From the NCBI RefSeq assembly GCF_000969825.1, contig NZ_KQ033919.1:2474671-2538670 (forward strand): DNA of 64,000 bases. The letters are read 5' to 3'. The translations under genes were made by a program, and so were the position numbers. The DNA comes from Parabacteroides gordonii MS-1 = DSM 23371. GTDB lineage: Bacteria; Bacteroidota; Bacteroidia; Bacteroidales; Tannerellaceae. The notes under the pieces are model-generated. The model was given only the letters and a program-made list of their open reading frames with translations. It was not told where the DNA came from and did no database searches. The first letter of the stretch is position 1; each line of letters opens with the position of its first letter. Of the stretch, positions 28,022 through 37,376 are shown in pieces.

Positions 28022-28981
28022 ATGAAACACTTATTCTTATCCCTTCTTGTCTGTCTGGGCTTTGCCGCCTGCCAGAAAGAAATGAAACCCGTTACGTTCG
28101 CCGTCGTCTCCGACCTTCATCAGGATATAGCACATGATGCGGAAGAACGCCTGAGTACTTTCCTGCGTGCAGCCAACGATAACCAGGTCGACTTCATTAT
28201 CGAGCTGGGCGACTTCTGTATGCCCAAGGAAGAGAACAAACCTTTCCTGAAACGCTGGCAGGATTACGCCGGCGAGAAATACATGCTGCTGGGTAACCAT
28301 GATATGGATAACTGCTCGAAAGAGGAAGTCATGCAGTTTATCGGTATGAACAACCGCTATTATTCCTTTGATAAAGGAGACTTCCATTTCGTCATCCTCG
28401 ACCCTAATAATATATATGATGGGGAAAAGTATATCCCATACGAGAACGGTAACTACTTCGGTTACGGCGAGAAAGTTTCTTACGTCGACCCCGAACAGGT
28501 CGAATGGCTGAAGAAAGATCTTCAGGCTACCGATAAACGATGCATCATCTTCTCCCACCAGAGCTTTGAATGCTCCTCACAGAACCGCGAAGAGATACGC
28601 AAGATCTTTGAGGACGAGAACCTGCGTGCCGGTTATAAGAAAGTAGCAGTGGCCTTCAGTGGCCATGATCATACCAATTATATGAAAGAGATTAACGGCA
28701 TTGCTTATATCCAGATCAACAGCGCCTCTAACCAGTGGGTGGGAGAGAAGTACGCCTGCCCGGAACGTTTCAGCGACGAGATCAATCAGAAGCGGCCTGC
28801 TCTGAAATACACCTTACCTTATAAGGATGCCCTCTACGGGATCGTTACACTGACTGGCGACGGCATGCAGTTGAAAGGCGTAAAAAGCGAATTCATCGCC
28901 CCCGGCCCCGAAGAACTGGGTATTACCGACCGTTCGCAACCGCTGGTGCCCTGGATTGAAGACTTACAACTCACATTCTAA
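28022..28981 (+). CDS. Metallophosphoesterase lipoprotein
   Basis: This 319-residue lipoprotein (lipobox Cys17, LGFAAC) is a calcineurin-like metallophosphoesterase. All dimetal-site motifs are visible: VVSDLHQD, IIELGDFC, LLGNHDMDN, IIFSHQSF and AFSGHDHTNYM. It lies 4 bases after the EEP-fold lipoprotein and 18 bases before the next phosphoesterase, so the three are cotranscribed. It should act at the outer membrane or cell surface on a phosphate ester. Substrate unknown. Confidence 0.9.
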   Translation: MKHLFLSLLVCLGFAACQKEMKPVTFAVVSDLHQDIAHDAEERLSTFLRAANDNQVDFIIELGDFCMPKEENKPFLKRWQDYAGEKYMLLGNHDMDNCSKEEVMQFIGMNNRYYSFDKGDFHFVILDPNNIYDGEKYIPYENGNYFGYGEKVSYVDPEQVEWLKKDLQATDKRCIIFSHQSFECSSQNREEIRKIFEDENLRAGYKKVAVAFSGHDHTNYMKEINGIAYIQINSASNQWVGEKYACPERFSDEINQKRPALKYTLPYKDALYGIVTLTGDGMQLKGVKSEFIAPGPEELGITDRSQPLVPWIEDLQLTF

Positions 28982-28999
28982 ATATAAACATTGAGAAAC

Positions 29000-31477
29000 A
29001 TGAAAAAGACATTTCTGAACATCGCCTTGTTGAGCTGTGTGGCATTCTCTGCCAGTGCCGCTTATACAGGACGTGTATTTGTAGACAAGAACAACAACGG
29101 CGTCTTTGATAAAGGCGAAAAACCGATGGCAGGTGTAGCCGTCTCCGACGGCCTGAATGTCGTAAAGACGGCATCCGACGGTACTTTCTCCCTTCCCGGT
29201 CACGACCGTGAACGTTTTATCTTTATCACGACCCCTTCCGGATATAAGACAGACAACAAGCATTACCACCGAATCAATGGCGACCAGGTATCTTATGACT
29301 TCGGCCTGCAATCCTACAACGGTGGCATCAAGAAAGACGGTAGCCATAAATACGTGCATATCGCCGACACTGAGATCTTCAACACCGAAAATCACGGTGA
29401 CTGGGTGAACAACGTCCGCGACTATGTCGCTAATGAACAGGCTGCTTTCATTATTCACACCGGTGATATTTGTTATGATAACGGCCTGAAAGCCCATATC
29501 AAACTGATGAACACTGCCAATATGGATTGCCCGATGTTCTATTGCATCGGTAACCACGACCTCGTAAAAGGCAAATACGGTGAAGAGCTTTTTGAAAGTA
29601 TCTACGGCCCGGTCTATTACTCTTTCGATGCCGGAAGTACCCATTATATCGTCACCCCGATGGCCGGAGGAGACTATCAGCCGGGCTATACCAAGGAAGA
29701 TGTCTACCGCTGGTTAAAGAACGATCTGGCACAGGTTCCGCAGGGAAAACCTATCGTTGTCTTCAACCACGACCTGCTGACTTACGGTGACCAGTTCATC
29801 TTCGGTATCAACGATCAGGAACAGATCAACCTGAATGAACATAACCTGAAAGCCTGGGTCTACGGTCATTGGCATATCAATTATATGAAGAAGCAGGGCG
29901 ATGTCTATTCCATCTCCACGGCTACGCTCGACAAAGGCGGTATCGACCACTCGACAAGCGCTTTCCGTGTGCTGCATGTAGACAAGAAAGGCGACTTCGT
30001 ATCCGAACTTCGCTATACGTATCTGGATAAGAACATACAGATCGCTTCTCCCGTAGAAGGCCAGGTACCTGTTCTGGCATCCGGCGCCGTCCCGCTGGCG
30101 GTGAATGTATATTCGTCGGTCACTCCGGTAAAGGAAGTGACTTATACCTGCCTGGTAGACGGTAAAGCCATCTTCTCCAACAAGAAGCTGCAACAGGCTA
30201 CCGACTGGTGCTGGAACACGGAAGTCCCTCTGACCGCCAAGCAGGAAGGTAAAGTCGTCACCCTAAAACTGAAAGCCCGCTTCAACAACGGCGAAGTAGC
30301 AGAGACGGAAAGCGCTTTCACCTACCACGCCACTCCGGCAGAAGTAAAGCTGGCCGGTAATTGGGAGAACCTGCTCGGAAACCCGCAGCACGCCGCCACC
30401 GCCCAGCCTGCGCTAAACCAACCTTTGCAGCTGGCCTGGATCAAAAACGTCGGTGCCAATATCTATATGACTTCTCCTCTCGTTCATAACGGCAAAGTCT
30501 ATATTGCTTCCGTCGACGAGAACCTGCAGGGTGAAGGCCATGTATATGCCCTCGATGGTAAAACCGGTGAACTGGTTTGGAAATACCCCGTGCGCAACTC
30601 CATCAAGAACACGATCGTAGTAGACAATGGCCGTGTGCTGGCACAGGATGCACAAGGCTGGCTCTACGCCATCGATGCGGCAAGCGGTAAGCTCAGCTGG
30701 GAGAAGCAGTTGCCTATCAATGGTCTGCCCGCCCTGATCGAAGGACTGGTGGCTGCCGACGGTGTTGTTTATGCCGGAACAGGCAAAGGCCTTTGTGCCA
30801 TCGACACCAAAGACGGTCGCGAGATCTGGCGGAACAAAGGATGGGGGCAAGGCGAAGGTACAACTTCCACCTTCTCTGTCGCCAACAACATACTGGTCGG
30901 CTCTTCCCAATGGCGTGCCCTCTACGGCAACGACCTGAAAACCGGCGAGCTGAAATGGGAAGCCAACACGAACGGCTTGCGTAACCGCGGTGCCTCGGCA
31001 GCCGTCCACGGAGGTCTGCTTTATATCATCTCGGATAAGTCATTCTTTATCCTGGATGCTGAGAATGGCCGTGTGATTGTGCGTAAGGAGTTGCCGTTCA
31101 GTGTGGATGTCACTTCTACTCCTTTGCTGACGGATAAGGAGATCATCTTCGGTTCGGCGAAAGACGGCCTGATCGCTTTGGATAATGAGACGCTGGAACT
31201 GAAATGGAAGTTCGCGACGGAGAATGCCCTTGTCTATACTTCCCCTTATTCCCGCAAACCGGCTTCGACTATCGAAACCAGCCCGGTACTGGCCGGAAAG
31301 ACCGTCTATGTCGGTGCTTCCGACGGTACGATCTACGGGATCAATAAGGAAGACGGCCAGTTGGTATGGAAACATGCCACAGGTGCCCCGGTATTCGGTT
31401 CGGTGGCCGTATCGGGTAATGCGCTGATCGCGGTCGACTTCGGAGGGAATGTGTATACCTTCGTAGCCGGAGAATAA
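29000..31477 (+). CDS. Calcineurin-like phosphoesterase fused to PQQ-type beta-propeller
   Basis: This 825-residue exported protein starts at ATG 29000 (MKKTFLNIALLSCVAFSASA); the in-frame TTG at 28991 adds three residues only. Three parts follow the signal peptide: a small beta-sandwich (about 20-90, VFVDKNNNGVFDKGEKPMAG), a metallophosphoesterase domain (about 105-345; HIADTE, IIHTGDICYDNG, YCIGNHDLV, VVFNHDLL, VYGHWHIN), and after a beta-rich linker a PQQ-like propeller (about 470-825) with repeats such as VYALDGKTGELVWKYP, LYAIDAASGKLSWEK and IYGINKEDGQLVWKH. The propeller probably binds substrate or partner, since such repeats rarely hold the cofactor when placed like this. The gene ends its operon at a bidirectional terminator. 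Confidence 0.88.
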   Translation: MKKTFLNIALLSCVAFSASAAYTGRVFVDKNNNGVFDKGEKPMAGVAVSDGLNVVKTASDGTFSLPGHDRERFIFITTPSGYKTDNKHYHRINGDQVSYDFGLQSYNGGIKKDGSHKYVHIADTEIFNTENHGDWVNNVRDYVANEQAAFIIHTGDICYDNGLKAHIKLMNTANMDCPMFYCIGNHDLVKGKYGEELFESIYGPVYYSFDAGSTHYIVTPMAGGDYQPGYTKEDVYRWLKNDLAQVPQGKPIVVFNHDLLTYGDQFIFGINDQEQINLNEHNLKAWVYGHWHINYMKKQGDVYSISTATLDKGGIDHSTSAFRVLHVDKKGDFVSELRYTYLDKNIQIASPVEGQVPVLASGAVPLAVNVYSSVTPVKEVTYTCLVDGKAIFSNKKLQQATDWCWNTEVPLTAKQEGKVVTLKLKARFNNGEVAETESAFTYHATPAEVKLAGNWENLLGNPQHAATAQPALNQPLQLAWIKNVGANIYMTSPLVHNGKVYIASVDENLQGEGHVYALDGKTGELVWKYPVRNSIKNTIVVDNGRVLAQDAQGWLYAIDAASGKLSWEKQLPINGLPALIEGLVAADGVVYAGTGKGLCAIDTKDGREIWRNKGWGQGEGTTSTFSVANNILVGSSQWRALYGNDLKTGELKWEANTNGLRNRGASAAVHGGLLYIISDKSFFILDAENGRVIVRKELPFSVDVTSTPLLTDKEIIFGSAKDGLIALDNETLELKWKFATENALVYTSPYSRKPASTIETSPVLAGKTVYVGASDGTIYGINKEDGQLVWKHATGAPVFGSVAVSGNALIAVDFGGNVYTFVAGE

Positions 31478-31495
31478 TAGCAAAACAGATTGAAG

Positions 31496-31531
31496 TGAAA
31501 AGGTATGCTTCTTATGGGGCATACCTTTTCA
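31496..31531. terminator. Bidirectional terminator
   Basis: TGAAAAGGTATGC (31496-31508) pairs perfectly with GCATACCTTTTCA (31519-31531) between two convergent genes; A- and T-rich flanks allow use in both directions. Confidence 0.85.
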
Positions 31532-31573
31532 TTTATAAATTTTACTTCACTTCCTTAAGGAAAGGATGAGTAG

Positions 31574-33811
31574 TTATTTCAATTCAAATGCTACTTTGCT
31601 GCGGATGTCGGTTGCTGATGCACCGATCAGTGTCTCGAACTGTCCCGGTTCGGCTACCCATTCGTGCTTGCCGTCGTCGAAGAAGCTCAGGGCATCGGTG
31701 CCGATGGTGAAGGAGACTTGTTTCTCTTCGCCCGGTTGCAGGTAGACTTTTTGGAAACCTTTCAGTTCCTTTACGGGGCGGGGCAAGGACGACTTCTTGT
31801 CGCTGATATAAAGCTGCACGACTTCTGCTCCTTCGCGGTTGCCTGTGTTCTTGACGGTCAGGGTGAAGGTGATCGGTTCGCCCGGGGCGATCGTTTTCTT
31901 GTCGGCAGTCACCTTGCCGTATTCGAAGGTGGTATAGCTCAGGCCGTGGCCGAAGCTGAAGAGCGGTTTGGCTTTCTGCTTGTCGGCCCAGCGGTAACCG
32001 ACGAAGATACCTTCGTTGTATTTCTGGTCTACTATATGGCTTCCGTCGTTTCTGGGAGTACCCGGATATTCGCCCAGTTTATGCGCACCTACATCTTGCA
32101 AAGAGACAGGGAAAGTGAACGGCAGCTTGCCGGACGGATTTACGTCACCTACCAATACCGAAGCAATGGCACTGCCTGCTTCCGATCCTAGATACCAGGC
32201 CTGTACGATGGCCGGAACCTCTTTCACCCACGGCATGGAGATGGCATTACCGGAGATATTAACCATAATCAGGTTCTTATTAGCTTGAGCCAGAGCTTCT
32301 ATTACCTGATCCTGTCCGTAAGACAAGCCTAGTTCCTTGCGGTCTGCATCCTCGCAGTCCTGGTGTGCGCTCTTGTTCAGGCCACCGATAAAGATCACAT
32401 AGTCGGCTTCCCTGGCCACAGCCACGGCTTCGGCCAGCAGTTCTTCCGGCGAACGGTTGTCTTCCAGGTCTTGCCCGGACTTCACCCCATTGTATTCACC
32501 GCTCGGATCACCCACATAACCACGTGCATAAACGACCTCGGCTTGGTCGCCCACCCGCTTGCGGATACCATCCAGCGGGGATAATTCGTATTTCACTTTC
32601 AGGGAAGAAGAGCCGCCGCCTACGGTCATCATCTTGATGGCATTTTCACCGATAACGGCTATTTTCTTTGCACGGCTGAGGTCGATAGGCAGTACATTAT
32701 TGTTGTTCTGCAACAAGACAATACCTTCTTCACCGATTTGGCGGGCTGCGGCGAAATGGGCTTCCGAGCAGAGCGCCCCGTAAGGACGGTTTCTATCCAT
32801 ATTGGTGCGGTAGGCCAGGCGAAGGATACGCCTTACCTTGTCGTCGAGTTCTTTCGTCCCGACTTTACCTTCCCGGATCAATTGGAGATAGGGGTTTGCC
32901 AGGTAATAATTATCGTAGGCGTTGCTTGCCCCGTTGGATAATCCGTTGGTCCAGCTTCCGAACTCCATGTCGAGCCCGTTGGTGATTGCTTCCTGCGTAT
33001 TATGAACGCCACCCCAGTCGGAAACGACAACGCCGTCGAAGCCCCATTCGCCTTTCAGGATGTCATTCAGCAGATACTGGTTATGGCAGCCGTGCTGGTC
33101 TTTATACAGGTTATACGAGCCCATGATAGCCCAGGTCTTTCCTTCCTGGACAGCGGCTTTGAAGGCCGGCAGGTAGATTTCATACAGGGCGCGGTCGTCT
33201 ACGATTACGTTGGTCGTGTGGCGGTTCACTTCCTGGTTATTCAGTGCGTAGTGTTTCACACAGGCGGCTACACCGTTCTGCTGAACGCCTTGTATGTAGG
33301 GAACCACCATCTTTCCGGCCAGGTAAGGGTCTTCGCCCATATATTCGAAGTTACGACCGTTCAGTGGTGAGCGATATATGTTCACACCGGGGCCCAGCAA
33401 TACCGTTTTGTTGCGGTAGCGGGCTTCTTCGCCGATATTCTTTCCGTACAGCAAAGCTATTTGAGGGTTCCAGGTTGCCGCCAGGCAGGTTAGTGCCGGG
33501 AAGGCAACACAAGAGTCGTTCGTCCATCCGGCCTGTTCCCATTCATCCCATAATACTTCGGGGCGGATGCCGTGAGGGCCGTCGGTCATCCAGAACTCGG
33601 GAATGCCTAAACGGGCCACTCCCGGCGAACAGAACTTGGATTGCGCATGTGTCAGCGCTACTTTCTCTTCGAGTGTCAGGCGCGACAAGGCGTCTTCCAC
33701 ACGTTCTTCTATCGGTTTGCTGTTATCCAGGTAAACCGGGACTTCCTGCTGCGCCTGTGCAAAAGCGGGCAACAATAGCAGGGAACAGGCTATGTACTTG
33801 ATCAGTTTCAT
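31574..33811 (-). CDS. GH3 beta-glucosidase-like glycoside hydrolase
   Basis: This 745-residue exported glycosidase (signal peptide ending in AFAQA) belongs to family GH3. The substrate-binding and catalytic region is in order: DGPHGIRPE, FEYMGEDPYLAG, CVKHYALNNQE, and GFDGVVVSDWGG with Asp265 as the nucleophile. An alpha/beta sandwich domain and a fibronectin-III-like C-terminal domain follow (VQLYISDKKSSLPRPVKELK), as in beta-glucosidases of this family. It is the last gene of a minus-strand polysaccharide locus and begins one base after the GH5 stop. A periplasmic beta-glucosidase that trims imported oligosaccharides is the likely role. Confidence 0.92.
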   Translation of the reverse strand: MKLIKYIACSLLLLPAFAQAQQEVPVYLDNSKPIEERVEDALSRLTLEEKVALTHAQSKFCSPGVARLGIPEFWMTDGPHGIRPEVLWDEWEQAGWTNDSCVAFPALTCLAATWNPQIALLYGKNIGEEARYRNKTVLLGPGVNIYRSPLNGRNFEYMGEDPYLAGKMVVPYIQGVQQNGVAACVKHYALNNQEVNRHTTNVIVDDRALYEIYLPAFKAAVQEGKTWAIMGSYNLYKDQHGCHNQYLLNDILKGEWGFDGVVVSDWGGVHNTQEAITNGLDMEFGSWTNGLSNGASNAYDNYYLANPYLQLIREGKVGTKELDDKVRRILRLAYRTNMDRNRPYGALCSEAHFAAARQIGEEGIVLLQNNNNVLPIDLSRAKKIAVIGENAIKMMTVGGGSSSLKVKYELSPLDGIRKRVGDQAEVVYARGYVGDPSGEYNGVKSGQDLEDNRSPEELLAEAVAVAREADYVIFIGGLNKSAHQDCEDADRKELGLSYGQDQVIEALAQANKNLIMVNISGNAISMPWVKEVPAIVQAWYLGSEAGSAIASVLVGDVNPSGKLPFTFPVSLQDVGAHKLGEYPGTPRNDGSHIVDQKYNEGIFVGYRWADKQKAKPLFSFGHGLSYTTFEYGKVTADKKTIAPGEPITFTLTVKNTGNREGAEVVQLYISDKKSSLPRPVKELKGFQKVYLQPGEEKQVSFTIGTDALSFFDDGKHEWVAEPGQFETLIGASATDIRSKVAFELK

Positions 33812-33812
33812 C

Positions 33813-35081
33813 TTATTCGTGTATTTTTAAACTTAGTGAGCGGATATATTCTTTCTGGATGATGCAGTTCGACAGGCGGCTGTTGCGGATGAACTCCATC
33901 AGGGCAGCCCTGGCTTCTTCCTGATCCGGACGGGCGTCGCGGATCTCCTGGTAAGTGCCGCGCGGGGCTTCGGAGAAGGCGACCACCCGTTCCCAGTTCT
34001 TCGGAGGTTTGATGCCGGCGAATGCGGAGTCGTTGATCTTCTTATACGGCCAGAATGTCCAGCCGATATTGTTCTCTTGCATTGTATGGCAGAAAGCGTT
34101 CATCCAGGTAGACGTGTTGTGTCCGATCTCTCCCATATACATCGGCAGGTTGACGCGGTCGCGGAAGTCGATGATCTCCTGAATGGCCGCTTTGGTGGCC
34201 TCGCCGCCGTAACGGTGGCAGGTGTACATGATCTTGTCGTCGAAGGTGGAGTCGGTGAAAGGACGGAAATTGCCGTTCCACTGGGCACCGCCCAACAGGA
34301 TGATATGGTTGGTATCTACTTCGCGGATAGCGGCGGTGGCCCGTTTGTACAACGGTTCCAGTTTACCATTCAGCTCTTCCATATTACTGAAATAGGGGGC
34401 GATAGGCTCGTTCATCAGTTCGTAGCCCAAGATAACGGGTTCGTTCTTGTAGTAGGCGGCGATCTTTTTCCAGATGTCGCAGAACTGCTGCTGGCTGGCT
34501 TCGCTTTCGAATAGCCAGGGATACCCGTAGCTGTCGTCGATGTTATCACCGGTCTGTCCGCCCGGGGCATCATGCATGTCGAGGATCAGGTAGAGGCCTG
34601 TTTCCCGACACCAGTTCACAACGCTGTCTATGCGGGCGAAACCGTCCTGGTTGGCGGTCAGTCCCATATAATCCTCGTCGGTGAACAGTTTATAATGGAA
34701 GGGGAGACGGATGGTGTTGGCTCCCGTCCCGGCGATGAACTGTACATCTTCACGGGTGATATAGTTGTCTTTGAATGCTTTCCAGAATTCGGCGGTGAAG
34801 TCGGGGCCTACCATTTCACAGAATAGCTGGTTGATGCGTCCCGGGGAGTTCGTCTTGCTGAAACCGAACATATAGCCTTCCGGATTCAGCCAGTTGCCGA
34901 GGTTTGTCCCTTTGATAAAGAACTTCTGTCCTTTGGGAGTGATCAGGTCGGTTCCGGATATGCGGATAAAGGCTTCCGGAGGCAGGGCAGAGATTTCCGC
35001 CTCGCCCGGCCCTGTATGCTGCCGACATCCGGTGAAGGAAACCAGCAGGAGCAGTATCGTTATATATATATTCTTTTTCAT
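33813..35081 (-). CDS. GH5 family lipoprotein glycosidase
   Basis: This 422-residue lipoprotein (lipobox at Cys19, VSFTGC) is a family GH5 TIM barrel. Visible motifs are FFIKGTNLGNWLNPEG near the start of the barrel, NTIRLPFHY, LILDMHDAPG, GYELMNEPIAP (acid/base Glu225), CHRYGG and MYMGEIGHN (nucleophile Glu318). The GTNLGNWL opening resembles exo-beta-1,3-glucanase-type GH5 proteins, but I cannot assign a subfamily. It sits between two GH3 genes and acts with them, most likely on a beta-glucan at the surface or in the periplasm. Confidence 0.9.
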   Translation of the reverse strand: MKKNIYITILLLLVSFTGCRQHTGPGEAEISALPPEAFIRISGTDLITPKGQKFFIKGTNLGNWLNPEGYMFGFSKTNSPGRINQLFCEMVGPDFTAEFWKAFKDNYITREDVQFIAGTGANTIRLPFHYKLFTDEDYMGLTANQDGFARIDSVVNWCRETGLYLILDMHDAPGGQTGDNIDDSYGYPWLFESEASQQQFCDIWKKIAAYYKNEPVILGYELMNEPIAPYFSNMEELNGKLEPLYKRATAAIREVDTNHIILLGGAQWNGNFRPFTDSTFDDKIMYTCHRYGGEATKAAIQEIIDFRDRVNLPMYMGEIGHNTSTWMNAFCHTMQENNIGWTFWPYKKINDSAFAGIKPPKNWERVVAFSEAPRGTYQEIRDARPDQEEARAALMEFIRNSRLSNCIIQKEYIRSLSLKIHE

Positions 35082-35099
35082 ATCAGTTGTTTTTTGTTG

Positions 35100-37352
35100 T
35101 TATTCGATGGTGAATGATGTTTGTAACCCTTCTGCGCTGTTGGGGCCTACCCATAAGTTGAACTCTCCGGGCTCGACCACTCTCTGCATGTCTATGTTCC
35201 AGAATGCCAGTTCTTCGATAGGAAGGGAGAAGGAGACTGTTTTCTTTTCCCCCTGCTTCAGGGATACGCGTTGGAACCCTTTCAGTTCTTTTACCGGGCG
35301 GGTGACGGAGCCGGTTTTATCTTGTACGTATAGTTGTACGACTTCCGTGCCGTCGTACTTGCCGGTATTTGTCAGGTCGAAGCTGATTTCCAGCGTACCG
35401 TTCGCAGACGGTTTATCGGTAGCCAGCCGCAGGTTATCGTATCCGAAAGTGGTATAGGATAATCCGTAACCGAAGGGAAATAAGGGATCGAAGCCGGCAT
35501 CCATATAGAAAGAGGTGCAACCTAAAGAGGTCTGACCTGCTTCCAACGGGATATCGTCGATCAATGTCTCCTGGCGGGAAGCGGGGCGGCCTGTGTTCGT
35601 ATGGGCATAGTAAACGGGGATCTGTCCGACCATCTTCGGAAAGGTGACGGGCGTTTTGCCACTGGGTACCGCTTTACCGAAAAGCAGGTCGGCGATGGCC
35701 GGGCCCCCCATCGTTCCCGGATGGAAAGCGTAGAGGACGGCGTCCGATTGCTTTACTTCCTGTTCGATCGTCAGCGGACGGCCTGCCATAACCACCGTCA
35801 CGAGCGGTTTCCCTGTCTTTGCCAGGGCGGCTATCAGTTCGCTTTGTGCTCCCTGCAGGTGCAGGTCGGCCAGCGAATGGGCTTCACCGGAAAGGATGGA
35901 TTCTTCTCCGACACAGGCTAGTACGGCGTCGGCACGCATGGCGGCGCTGACGGCTTTGGAGATATTGGCGGTGTTCTTGTCGCGACTGTAACCTAAAGCC
36001 GGTTCGTAGATGAATGTAACTTTGTCGCCATACATTTCTTTCAAGGCGGGCAGTAGCGTTTGGGTATGGGCTTTCTCCCCGTCGAATACCCAGGTTCCCA
36101 TCTGGTCGTGGGCGGCATCAGCCAACGGGCCTACGACGGCAATGGTGCGGATCTTATCTGTAAAAGGCAAAGTCTCCCCGTCATTTTTCAGTAAGATTAC
36201 CGATTGCTCGACCGCTTCTTTGGCCTTTGCCAGATGGGTGGGGGCATATTTTACATCTTGGTCTGTATTTACATAAGGATTGTCGAACAACCCCAGGCGG
36301 AACTTAAGGCGTAGGATGTTGCGTACCGCTTCATCGATCGCTGCTTCCGATACTTTCTTTTCTTTTACGAGCGCTTCCAGGTGGCGGATAAAGGTGCCGC
36401 TCACCATTTCCATATCGACTCCGGCGTTGACAGACTTCATGGCTGCTTCTTTTTCGTCTTTACAGAAACCGTGGGAGATCATTTCGGCAGTCGATGCCCA
36501 GTCGGTCACAACCATGCCGTCGTAGTTCCATTCGTCGCGCAATACATCTTTCAGGATAAAGCTGTTGCCTGTCGAAGGCACACCGTCGTTATCATTAAAA
36601 GAGGTCATAAAGGTGGCACATCCGGCTTTGGCGGCTGCTTCAAACGGGGGGAAGTAGACGTTGCGTAACTGGCGTTCGGGGATAGAGGTCGAATTATAAT
36701 CGCGTCCCCCTTCTGCGGCTCCATAACCTACGAAGTGCTTGGCACAGGCTGCTATCGAAGTAGGATCATTCAGGGAGTCGCCCTGGAAACCTTTCACCAT
36801 AGCTACACCCATAACGGCGCTCAGGTACGGGTCTTCGCCACAACTCTCGGCTATACGTCCCCAGCGGGGATCACGTGAAATATCGATCATCGGGGCAAAT
36901 GTCCAGCGGATACCGTCGGCAGACGCTTCGATGGCTGCCACACGGGCGCCGTCTTCCACGATCTGCGGATTGAAGGTAGCTGCTTGTCCCAAGGGGATAG
37001 GAAAAATAGTTTTATACCCATGAATAACATCGCGCGACATTAATACAGGAATGCCGAGCCGGGATTCTTCCACCGCTATTTTCTGTATCCGGTTGACAAC
37101 GTCCGGATCTGTCACGTTCAGTAAAGATCCGATCTCTCCTTTACGTATCTGTTCCGCTACCTCTTCCGGGCCGCCGAACGGACTGAGCTGGTTCATCTGC
37201 CCGATCTTTTCCTGTAAAGTCATTTTACCGAGCAGTTCCTCTACCTGCCTGTCGACAGAGGCCTCCTTCCCTGATCCCGAAGGTTGGCTGCACGCCGTTA
37301 GGGAGAGCGCCAGCAGGCCTGTATAGAAAATGGTTGATCCTGATGTTTTCAT
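35100..37352 (-). CDS. GH3 beta-glucosidase-like lipoprotein (BglX-type)
   Basis: This 750-residue lipoprotein (lipobox Cys21, ALSLTAC) is a second GH3 enzyme of BglX architecture. Motifs in order: PVLMSRDVIHGY, DPRWGRIAESCGEDPYL, AACAKHFVGYGAAEGGRDYN, and YDGMVVTDWAST with Asp284 as nucleophile. The sandwich domain and an FnIII-like domain complete it (VQLYVQDKTGSVTRPVKELK). It differs clearly from the other GH3 of the locus (about 745 residues, not a lipoprotein), so the two may cut different linkages or act in different compartments. It is 24 bases downstream of the SusD gene. Confidence 0.92.
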   Translation of the reverse strand: MKTSGSTIFYTGLLALSLTACSQPSGSGKEASVDRQVEELLGKMTLQEKIGQMNQLSPFGGPEEVAEQIRKGEIGSLLNVTDPDVVNRIQKIAVEESRLGIPVLMSRDVIHGYKTIFPIPLGQAATFNPQIVEDGARVAAIEASADGIRWTFAPMIDISRDPRWGRIAESCGEDPYLSAVMGVAMVKGFQGDSLNDPTSIAACAKHFVGYGAAEGGRDYNSTSIPERQLRNVYFPPFEAAAKAGCATFMTSFNDNDGVPSTGNSFILKDVLRDEWNYDGMVVTDWASTAEMISHGFCKDEKEAAMKSVNAGVDMEMVSGTFIRHLEALVKEKKVSEAAIDEAVRNILRLKFRLGLFDNPYVNTDQDVKYAPTHLAKAKEAVEQSVILLKNDGETLPFTDKIRTIAVVGPLADAAHDQMGTWVFDGEKAHTQTLLPALKEMYGDKVTFIYEPALGYSRDKNTANISKAVSAAMRADAVLACVGEESILSGEAHSLADLHLQGAQSELIAALAKTGKPLVTVVMAGRPLTIEQEVKQSDAVLYAFHPGTMGGPAIADLLFGKAVPSGKTPVTFPKMVGQIPVYYAHTNTGRPASRQETLIDDIPLEAGQTSLGCTSFYMDAGFDPLFPFGYGLSYTTFGYDNLRLATDKPSANGTLEISFDLTNTGKYDGTEVVQLYVQDKTGSVTRPVKELKGFQRVSLKQGEKKTVSFSLPIEELAFWNIDMQRVVEPGEFNLWVGPNSAEGLQTSFTIE

Positions 37353-37376
37353 GGGTATAATAGTTATTCCTGGTTA

